NCBI GenBank assembly: GCA_944383825.1
Contig: CALWRA010000001.1
Span: 124,001 to 188,000 of the forward strand
Length of the DNA stretch: 64,000 nt
Direction of reading: 5' to 3'
From: an uncultured Acetatifactor sp.
GTDB lineage: Bacteria; Bacillota; Clostridia; Lachnospirales; Lachnospiraceae
A program made the translations under genes and the position numbers. Shown here piece after piece: positions 55,428 to 62,215 of this stretch. Within the stretch, counting starts at the first letter, position 1; each line of letters begins with the position of its first letter. Below the pieces are notes generated by a model. It was not told where the DNA came from and made no database searches. It saw only the letters and a program-made list of their open reading frames with translations.

Positions 55428-56314
55428 ACGGACTCCTCCTTAAGAACCAGTTTCTGTATTGCCACGATCACCGTTATCAGCAGCAGCAAAACAATGGACA
55501 AGGCGCACGCAAGGCCAAACTGGTTGTACGTAAATGCCACATCTACGATAGTGGAAAGAAATGTATTGGTTCCGTTCTGTCCTTTCGTCATAATATACGG
55601 AATATCGAACACCGTCAGGGAGCCAATAATGGTCATCAGCAGCATTAAACCGATAATCATTTTGATATTAGGTAGGGTGATATATCTTAATTTCCCCATG
55701 GAGCCGGCCCCATCAATTTCTGCCGCCTCATAAATCTCTGAGGATACCGACTGCATGGCTCCCAGGTAAATGATAAAGCTATAGCCCAGGTTTTTCCACA
55801 TGGAGGTAAACGCAAGGGCAAATTTAACCGTAGCGGGATTTGCAATCCAAAGTTTGGAGTACTCTTCCAGATGAAAGAATGCAAGCACGGAATCCAAAGT
55901 TCCATTTTTCTCATAAAACATCAAAAAGATAAATGTAACAGCTACGGTGTTAATCAAATATGGAAAGAAAATGCTGCCTTTAAAAAAACCGGCAAGTCTT
56001 CGTGGCTTCATAAATAATGCAGCAAGCATCAGACTGATGGCCTGCTGAAGCAACCCCGCCACCAGATAATAGGCAGAATTTTCAAACACGATCCAATACT
56101 TTGCGTCTGTAAAAATTCTAATGTAATTTTTCAACGCCACAAATGACGCTGAAAATCCGTATCCGTTCCAATCTGTAAAACTATAAATGAACATCGTTAC
56201 GACCGGATAGATAATAAACATAGCCAGCAAAATCATTGGTATAAAAAGGAAAAAGAATATCAGCAGACTTCTCTCCCTTTTATATCGTTTCATACTGTTT
56301 ACCTGTTTCCTCAT
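55424..56314 (-). CDS. Sugar ABC transporter permease (MalF type)
   Basis: 296 residues, six transmembrane helices, with EAA loop segment QSVSSEIYEAAEIDGAGSMG. Partner of the next permease. Start at 56314 with aaagg 10 bases upstream; ATG at 56290 is an alternative. Confidence 0.92.
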   Translation of the reverse strand: MRKQVNSMKRYKRERSLLIFFFLFIPMILLAMFIIYPVVTMFIYSFTDWNGYGFSASFVALKNYIRIFTDAKYWIVFENSAYYLVAGLLQQAISLMLAALFMKPRRLAGFFKGSIFFPYLINTVAVTFIFLMFYEKNGTLDSVLAFFHLEEYSKLWIANPATVKFALAFTSMWKNLGYSFIIYLGAMQSVSSEIYEAAEIDGAGSMGKLRYITLPNIKMIIGLMLLMTIIGSLTVFDIPYIMTKGQNGTNTFLSTIVDVAFTYNQFGLACALSIVLLLLITVIVAIQKLVLKEESV

Positions 56315-56334
56315 TTATTCTCTGCCTTTCTTTT

Positions 56335-56369
56335 GAAATAGCAGATACCCGAAGAGTATCTGCTATTTC
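56335..56369 (-). promoter_or_regulatory. Stable stem-loop between binding protein and permease genes
   Basis: Perfect 14-bp stem GAAATAGCAGATAC / GTATCTGCTATTTC with a 7-base loop. No U-tract follows on the minus strand, so it is less a terminator than an mRNA stabiliser or processing stop that keeps the binding protein transcript abundant. Confidence 0.75.
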
Positions 56370-56419
56370 ATTGCAAACGGCCGCCTTAACGAATCTGCGG
56401 CGTTCGTTCCTGTGCCATA

Positions 56420-57820
56420 TTATTGCAAATTGCCCAGATTGCTTGACCAAAGCTCATTGAGCTCGTTTAATGTATTTTCGCCGCCGTTTTTCACAGGCTC
56501 CAATACATGATCAATCAGATAAGTTCCGCCGATGAACACATCCAGCTGCAGCTCGTTGCAGAATTCCTTCATTGTATCATCCGGCAGATCTTCCTGCATT
56601 TCCACTACGTAGTCCATGGAGGCAAGGTCTTGAACATATTCGGATTTTGCACCGCCGATTATGGGTGAAGACAGTCCCAACAGTGCAGGCGCCTCCGAGC
56701 TCAGGAAATACTCCAGAAATGCTCTTGCAAGCTCAGGACTTTCCGTATCCTTATTGATGGCATACAGCATGTCTTCAATAACAAGCACATTTAACGGATT
56801 ATCGCTGCTAACATCATTCTTATATGGAATGGGCGCGAATCCAATATCATCCGGATTTAAGCCCATGCTCTCGGCAACGTCCTGCATCTGAGGTACCGCC
56901 CAGCTTCCCAAAACCATAAAGCCGATTTTGCCTTCCGCCAACATGGATTTAGAGCTTTCCCACTGGTCCATAACGGTATCTTCTTCCACCCAATCGTTCT
57001 TTACAAAGGTTTCAAAGATTGTTGCCATTTGATATAACGGGGTGCCTTCCGTCCAGGGCTCTTCCACTGTCATCAAGGAGTTGCGGTATCCCGGATCTTC
57101 GGACATCTCAATGGCAAGACTGTCCCAGTTGGACATAGGCCACTGTGAGCCTGCATTTGTCCAAAGAGGCGTGATTCCTGCCGCCTTGAGGGTTTCTGCC
57201 GCCGCATACCACTCATCCAATGTCTGAGGCACTTGACCTCCCAGGTGCTCATTGATTACCTGCTTATTGTACACCATACCCAAATGGGTTACGCCGTTTG
57301 GCAAAGCGTATGACTGTCCGTCCTGTGACATAAGCCCTGCGTACATGTAGGTCTGAGATAATTCCTCAACGCTTCCTAAAGGAAGATAATACCGTGAAAG
57401 TTCCGAAGGCGGAATATCTCGCGGGGTAATGGATACATCCGGATGCTCTCCCGCATTCAGCTGCGTTCTCGCAATCTGTGCATCTGTTTCATGTTTTACA
57501 ATCGTAACCGTTGTTCCCGGATTTTCTGCCATGAACCGGTCCGCAATTGGCTGAAAAAGCTCAGCGATCTCTTCTTCGCTTCTGTTAATGCTAAATTCAA
57601 TTTCCCCTGTAAGGGCAGTCCCCTGTGCATCTGTTTCTGCTCCGTTTGCAGTTTCTGTTCCTCCCCCAGTCTCAGTGCTGCCTGCCGCCGCAGTTCCTCC
57701 CGTAGACTGCGTGCTGTTTCCGGCTTCGCTCCCACCCGCAGGATCAGAGCTTGTGCAGCCTGCCAGCGATCCTATCGACAAAACCACTGCCAATAACATT
57801 GCAAAACTTTTTTTCAACAT
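56420..57820 (-). CDS. Sugar ABC transporter substrate-binding lipoprotein
   Basis: 466 residues. Lipobox SLAG-C (Cys22), a low-complexity Ser/Thr/Gly/Ala/Glu linker (about 25-75), then a family 1 extracellular solute-binding domain with VSITPRDIPPSELSRYYLPL and VYNKQVINEHLGGQVPQTLD, WDSLAIEMS. It captures the oligosaccharide for the two permeases. First gene of the operon, with AAGGAGG before the ATG. Confidence 0.93.
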   Translation of the reverse strand: MLKKSFAMLLAVVLSIGSLAGCTSSDPAGGSEAGNSTQSTGGTAAAGSTETGGGTETANGAETDAQGTALTGEIEFSINRSEEEIAELFQPIADRFMAENPGTTVTIVKHETDAQIARTQLNAGEHPDVSITPRDIPPSELSRYYLPLGSVEELSQTYMYAGLMSQDGQSYALPNGVTHLGMVYNKQVINEHLGGQVPQTLDEWYAAAETLKAAGITPLWTNAGSQWPMSNWDSLAIEMSEDPGYRNSLMTVEEPWTEGTPLYQMATIFETFVKNDWVEEDTVMDQWESSKSMLAEGKIGFMVLGSWAVPQMQDVAESMGLNPDDIGFAPIPYKNDVSSDNPLNVLVIEDMLYAINKDTESPELARAFLEYFLSSEAPALLGLSSPIIGGAKSEYVQDLASMDYVVEMQEDLPDDTMKEFCNELQLDVFIGGTYLIDHVLEPVKNGGENTLNELNELWSSNLGNLQ

Positions 57821-57857
57821 AGTATCCTCCTTCTCAGCTTCGAGAGCCTTCTTTATT

Positions 57858-57876
57858 GTTACTTTAATATTGTAAC
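57858..57876. promoter_or_regulatory. Operator O1 of the glycan regulon
   Basis: GTTAC...GTAAC inverted repeat containing TTACTTTAATATTGTAA. It covers the -10 box of the operon promoter. A copy with 16 of 17 identical bases lies 86 bp away at 57945. Confidence 0.65.
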
Positions 57877-57897
57877 TTATTTTTTCTTAAAAATCAA
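57869..57897 (-). promoter_or_regulatory. Promoter of the glycan operon
   Basis: TTGATT (57897-57892), 17-bp spacer, TACAAT (57874-57869) on the minus strand, about 50 bp before the binding protein gene. Confidence 0.7.
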
Positions 57898-57944
57898 TTA
57901 TTTTACTTAAAATAAAAATAAAAATTAATTTATTTGACTTATTC

Positions 57945-57961
57945 TTACTTTAATATTATAA
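57945..57961. promoter_or_regulatory. Operator O2 of the glycan regulon
   Basis: TTACTTTAATATTATAA, second copy of the element at 57859. The 86-bp offset between copies is close to eight helical turns, which would permit looping. Confidence 0.55.
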
Positions 57962-58021
57962 TTAAATTAATCTTTTTTACCCATTTAACTACCAAATTTG
58001 CTGACTTTGTTAGAACTTTGT

Positions 58022-58035
58022 GGTAAAATATTACC
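58022..58035 (+). promoter_or_regulatory. LacI-gene promoter and inverted repeat
   Basis: Extended -10 box TGG-TAAAAT (58021-58029) overlapped by GGTAA-AATA-TTACC. It may be an autoregulatory site of the LacI-family gene starting at 58068. Confidence 0.5.
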
Positions 58036-58067
58036 GATAATTCATTATTACCTAAGAGAGGAATTCT

Positions 58068-59081
58068 ATGGCTGCCCACAAATCAATTACCATGTCTGAT
58101 ATTGCAAACCGGCTCAATATCAGCACCGTTTCCGTTTCCAAGGCATTAAAAAATAAAGAAGGCATAAGCGACGCTCTGCGGGAAAAAATTCTGGACACGG
58201 CCGAGGAAATGGGGTATCGCTATCATCTTCCCAAAAAAGAGCTGTCTGTTCCGGATGGAAAAAACATCGGTATTCTCGTCTCAGAACGCTATTTACAATC
58301 TAAACAGGCATTTTACTGGGAAATCTGCCATCAAATCAACAAAGTCCTTAACGTGAACAATTATTTCGGAATTATAGAAACCATTTCCACAGGGGTCGAG
58401 ACCGAACTGGAGATCCCTCAGGTTATCGGTACAAATAAAGTGGACGGCATCATTGTCCTCGGACAAATATCCCCCGCTTATCTGACTCTTCTGAGCGATT
58501 CCGCTCTGCCCATTGTTTATACCGATTTTTATCTGGACGATATGGAATATGACACTATCACCACGGATAATTTTTATTCCGCCTATCTCATAACAAATTA
58601 TTTAATCAAAAACGGTCATCAGCAGATTGGTTTTCTGGGTGATATACATGCTACCAGCAGCATCTTGGACCGTTACCTCGGATACTCCAAGGCTTTGGTA
58701 GAACATCGTCTTCCCATGCGGCAGGAATGGCTCTTAAATGACCGCAGCAGCGAGGGAATTCTCGCGGCGCCCCAGCTACCTTCGCAGCTTCCCACAGCGT
58801 TTGTCTGTAATTGTGATCAGGCGGCATATCTTTTGTGCGAAAAGCTCAAATCAGAGAGCTTCAAGGTTCCTGAGGAAGTGTCGCTGGTGGGCTTTGACAA
58901 TAATGTATTTGCCGAAATCTGCGCTCCCAAATTAACGACGGTGGCCGTGGATATACGCAGCCTTGCCTCATCCACAGTTTCTTCACTGATTACCAAAATA
59001 AGCAAAAATAATATTTCCGTTCGCCGCAAGGTAATTCCGGGTAAGCTGGTCATCAGAGATTCCGTCAGGGCAATTGTCTGA
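58068..59081 (+). CDS. LacI family transcriptional regulator
   Basis: 337 residues. N-terminal helix-turn-helix MSDIANRLNISTVSVSKALK with the hinge, then a periplasmic-binding-protein-like effector domain (KVDGIIVLGQISPAYLTLL, SLVGFDNNVFAEICAPKLTT). It is divergent from the glycan operon and next to the second GH130 gene. The shared 17-bp element in both promoters makes it the likely specific repressor; the inducer would be an imported oligosaccharide or mannose derivative. RBS gagagg. Confidence 0.92.
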   Translation: MAAHKSITMSDIANRLNISTVSVSKALKNKEGISDALREKILDTAEEMGYRYHLPKKELSVPDGKNIGILVSERYLQSKQAFYWEICHQINKVLNVNNYFGIIETISTGVETELEIPQVIGTNKVDGIIVLGQISPAYLTLLSDSALPIVYTDFYLDDMEYDTITTDNFYSAYLITNYLIKNGHQQIGFLGDIHATSSILDRYLGYSKALVEHRLPMRQEWLLNDRSSEGILAAPQLPSQLPTAFVCNCDQAAYLLCEKLKSESFKVPEEVSLVGFDNNVFAEICAPKLTTVAVDIRSLASSTVSSLITKISKNNISVRRKVIPGKLVIRDSVRAIV

Positions 59082-59149
59082 TTTGCCTGTATTTCTTTCT
59101 AATAACTGTAAAGAATAGTGTCCCAAAAGTAGTGATTTTTAAACGGATA

Positions 59150-59178
59150 AAGGCTGCTGCACAATTTGCAGCAGCCTT
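59150..59178 (-). terminator. Terminator of the GH130_2 gene
   Basis: Perfect 11-bp stem AAGGCTGCTGC / GCAGCAGCCTT with a 7-base loop, 23 bp after the GH130 stop codon. Weak T-tail. Confidence 0.7.
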
Positions 59179-59200
59179 ACGTATGTCGGCAGCCGTGCTC

Positions 59201-60226
59201 TCAACGGCGTCCCGGCTCTGTATCTTCGCTTGTGGCCGTATTATACTCCTTGATGTAGTCAACCACCTCGTCCACCCTAGTAAACGCAAGTCCCACATAA
59301 CTGTCCGCAGCTCCGTAATAGATCGCAATTCTTCCGCTTGCCGCATCACAGATTGCTGCGCAGGGGAAAGTAACATTGGGTACAAAGCCCCTTTCCTCAT
59401 ACCATTCCTCCGGAGTCAGCAAAAAGTTTCCGCAGCGATACTTTACAACAGATGGATTGTCAATATCCAGAATCGCTCCTCCAATGCTGTATACATAGCC
59501 GCTGCAAGTTCTGTTTACCCCGTGGTAAAACAAAAGCCAGCCCTCTGTGGTTTCTATCGGGGCAGCGCCTCCCCCGATTTTCAGAGACTCCCACCACTCG
59601 CTGCTTTTGCCCATTACATGTCTGTGTTTGCCCCAGTACATCATATCAGGGCTTTCCGAAAGAAAAATATCTCCGAAGGGCGTGTGTCCGCCATCGCTTG
59701 GCCGAGACAGCATCACAAAATTTCCGTTTATTTTTCTGGGAAATAGTACAGCGTTCCTGTTAAAGGGCAGAAAGGGGTTTTCCAGACGGGTAAACGTTTT
59801 AAAATCAGTGGTTTTTGCAATACCAATGGAGGCGCCGTAGAAGTCCTGACACCACATAATATAATACGTATCCTCGATCCTTACCAACCTGGGGTCATAG
59901 GCATACAGAGGCATAAAGGATCTACCCTTTTCATCTGTAAAATTAATTCTTTCCTTTTCAAAGCTCCAGGAAATTCCATCCCTGCTGTGACCAAGGTAAA
60001 TGTGAGGAATCCCGTTTACCTGCTCTCCGCGGAATACCCCGATAAAAGCGTCCTCATAAGGCATCACCGCACTGTTAAAAATGCGGGCGACTCCTTCCAC
60101 CGGGTTTCTTCCGATAATGGGGTTCTCATTATACCGCCAAAGCGGCATCCATTCACTGCTTTTCTCGCTTCTTTCCTGCCAGGGCATGTTGGGTGCAGCA
60201 GATCCGATTATTTTTGTTTCACTCAC
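59201..60226 (-). CDS. Beta-mannoside phosphorylase, GH130_2-like
   Basis: 341 residues. Family core: GVARIFNSAVMPYEDAFIGV, the catalytic Asp in LYAYDPRLVRIEDTYYIMWC, and LLFYHGVNRTCSGYVYSIGG. Subfamily 2 includes beta-1,4-mannooligosaccharide and Man-beta-1,4-GlcNAc phosphorylases, both giving mannose-1-phosphate. Together with GH92, GH29 and GH2 this suggests use of N-glycan core fragments. Start: GTG at 60226, 8 bases after GGAGG; the ATG at 60241 lies on that ribosome binding site. Single-gene unit with its own promoter. Confidence 0.85.
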   Translation of the reverse strand: MSETKIIGSAAPNMPWQERSEKSSEWMPLWRYNENPIIGRNPVEGVARIFNSAVMPYEDAFIGVFRGEQVNGIPHIYLGHSRDGISWSFEKERINFTDEKGRSFMPLYAYDPRLVRIEDTYYIMWCQDFYGASIGIAKTTDFKTFTRLENPFLPFNRNAVLFPRKINGNFVMLSRPSDGGHTPFGDIFLSESPDMMYWGKHRHVMGKSSEWWESLKIGGGAAPIETTEGWLLFYHGVNRTCSGYVYSIGGAILDIDNPSVVKYRCGNFLLTPEEWYEERGFVPNVTFPCAAICDAASGRIAIYYGAADSYVGLAFTRVDEVVDYIKEYNTATSEDTEPGRR

Positions 60227-60260
60227 TTTCAATACCTCCATTTGTAATATTTACTTAAAT

Positions 60261-60279
60261 TATATTATTATTAAAGTAA
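60261..60279. promoter_or_regulatory. Operator O3 of the glycan regulon
   Basis: On the minus strand it begins TTACTTTAATA, identical over 11 bases with O1 and O2, then continues ATAATATA. Just downstream of the -10 box. With 60251-60256 it also forms TTACTT...AAGTAA. Confidence 0.5.
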
Positions 60280-60288
60280 TTTAAGGTT

Positions 60289-60317
60289 ATTTTAGCATTT
60301 ATTCTTTTCTTTGACAA
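60289..60317 (-). promoter_or_regulatory. Promoter of the GH130_2 gene
   Basis: TTGTCA (60317-60312), 17-bp spacer, TAAAAT (60294-60289) on the minus strand. Confidence 0.7.
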
Positions 60318-60381
60318 GAAAAATTATATTTTGTTTTACTTCCTCTCTTCCAGGGCATCAAATCTCCGGTTTCTCCTCCTA

Positions 60382-60410
60382 TTGACAGCTTCTTATCATG
60401 CGAATACAAT
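60382..60410 (+). promoter_or_regulatory. Promoter of the ABC exporter operon
   Basis: TTGACA (60382-60387), 17-bp spacer, TACAAT (60405-60410), about 80 bases before the first exporter gene. Confidence 0.8.
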
Positions 60411-60432
60411 AGTTGCAGATACAACTATTGTA
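60405..60432 (+). promoter_or_regulatory. Operator with 11-bp arms at the exporter promoter
   Basis: TACAATAGTTG / CAACTATTGTA, perfect arms around a 6-base centre. The left arm begins on the -10 box, so a bound protein would block transcription. The form fits a MarR-family site; no regulator gene is adjacent. Confidence 0.7.
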
Positions 60433-60490
60433 GACACATTTATTTCTCAGCCATGGGCTTGGCAGCCTGCGGCTGATACATGGAGGCTCT

Positions 60491-62215
60491 ATGAAACGCT
60501 TGCTCTCTTATCTGAAAAAATACAAGACCGCTGCACTGCTGGCGGTACTCTGCATTATACTGGAAACCTTTTTGGAACTCATCATTCCTCTCATCATGGC
60601 TGATATGGTTGATACGGGGATTGCTACTGCCAATCAGTCTTATATTTTTCAGAGAGGGCTTCTCATGGGCGTCTGCGCATTGGCTGCCCTGATTCTGGGC
60701 ACAGGAAGCGCTCGTTTCGCAGCGGTCTGCGGGCAGGGAGCAGGGGCTGAAATACGTAAGGACGAATACCGTAAGCTGCAGCAGTTTTCCTTTTCCAACA
60801 CGGACCGTTTCCGCACCTCCTCCTTGGTCACCAGACTTACCGGTGATGTAACCAATATTCAAAATTCAATTTCATCCGGCCTGCGTCCCGCTTTCCGAGC
60901 TCCCGTAATGATGATAACTGCTGTAGGGGTTTCCTTCTACATCAACAAAGAGCTGGCCGCCGTGTTTCTGGTTGCCGCTCCCGCTTTAGGCATACTGCTT
61001 TTTCTGATTATCAGACGGGTTCGCCCTTTATATTCCAAAATGCAGAAGTCCGTGGATCTGGTGAACCGGATTATCCAGGAGAATCTTGCGGCTATAAGAG
61101 TGGTAAAGGCCTACGTGAGAGGCGACTATGAGCTGGCAAAATTTGAAGAAGTGAACCTGGGGCTACAGACAACCTCGGAAAAAGCCTTTCGCACTGCCTC
61201 CCTGAACATGCCCGCTATGCAGCTTGTCATGTACGCAACTATTCTGTGTATTCTCTGGTTCGGCGGTGATCTGGTTTCCTCGGGAGGGCTTAGGGTAGGA
61301 GAGCTCACCGGTTTTCTCAGCTATGTTCTTCAGGTGTTAAACTCTCTGATGATGATTTCCAATGTGTTTATGATGTTTACGCGCTCCATTGCCTCCTGGC
61401 GGCGTATCTGTGAGGTTATGGACGAAAAAATCGATATTACGGAGGAACATGCTAAAAATATTTCCGTTACAAGGGGAGAAATTATCTTCGACCACGTTTT
61501 TTTTAAATACAGCAAGAACGCCAGGGAATATGTGCTTTCCGATATTTGTCTTCATATAGAACCAGGACAAACCGTAGGCATTATTGGAAGAACTGGAGCG
61601 GCAAAGTCCACTCTGGTGCAGCTGATTCCTCGTTTATATGACGCCACAGAGGGCTCTGTCCTGATCGATGGACATCCGGTCCAGGATTATCCTCTCAAAC
61701 CCCTGCGGGATTCCATTGCCATGGTTTTACAGAAAAACACGCTTTTCTCAGGAACTGTCAAGGAAAATCTTCTCTGGGGCAGAGAGGATGCCTCTCAGGA
61801 GGAAATTGAGGAAGCCTGCCGTATCGCCTGCGTAGATGAGTTCATTGAAAGGCTGGAGAAGGGATATGACACTGACCTGGGTCAGGGAGGCGTAAACGTC
61901 TCCGGCGGTCAGAAGCAGCGTCTCTGCATTGCCAGGGCACTTCTGAAAAAGCCAAGAGTACTTATACTGGATGATTCCACAAGCGCTGTGGATACGGCTA
62001 CAGAGGCCAGAATACGGGAAGGGCTGGCAAACCATCTCCCCCAAACCACAAAGATTATGATTGCCCAAAGGATTTCTTCCGTATTCCATGCGGATAAGAT
62101 CATCATACTGGAGGATGGCAGAATCCACGCGGCGGGCACTCATCGTGAGCTTTTGGCAAACGACAGCATCTATCAGGAAATTTACCGTTCCCAGCAGGAA
62201 GGAGTTGCTTTATAA
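60491..62215 (+). CDS. ABC exporter subunit, permease-ATPase fusion
   Basis: 574 residues. Six transmembrane helices (about 15-290), then the ATPase with Walker A GRTGAAKST (Ala where Gly is usual in GxxGxGKS), Q-loop MVLQKNTLFSG, signature NVSGGQKQRLCIARAL and Walker B VLILDDSTSAVD, where the usual catalytic Glu is Asp. Non-canonical residues at these places are typical of one half of heterodimeric exporters (BmrC/LmrC/TM287 type). The partner starts one base into its stop codon. Possible role: drug, lipid or peptide export. Confidence 0.92.
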   Translation: MKRLLSYLKKYKTAALLAVLCIILETFLELIIPLIMADMVDTGIATANQSYIFQRGLLMGVCALAALILGTGSARFAAVCGQGAGAEIRKDEYRKLQQFSFSNTDRFRTSSLVTRLTGDVTNIQNSISSGLRPAFRAPVMMITAVGVSFYINKELAAVFLVAAPALGILLFLIIRRVRPLYSKMQKSVDLVNRIIQENLAAIRVVKAYVRGDYELAKFEEVNLGLQTTSEKAFRTASLNMPAMQLVMYATILCILWFGGDLVSSGGLRVGELTGFLSYVLQVLNSLMMISNVFMMFTRSIASWRRICEVMDEKIDITEEHAKNISVTRGEIIFDHVFFKYSKNAREYVLSDICLHIEPGQTVGIIGRTGAAKSTLVQLIPRLYDATEGSVLIDGHPVQDYPLKPLRDSIAMVLQKNTLFSGTVKENLLWGREDASQEEIEEACRIACVDEFIERLEKGYDTDLGQGGVNVSGGQKQRLCIARALLKKPRVLILDDSTSAVDTATEARIREGLANHLPQTTKIMIAQRISSVFHADKIIILEDGRIHAAGTHRELLANDSIYQEIYRSQQEGVAL

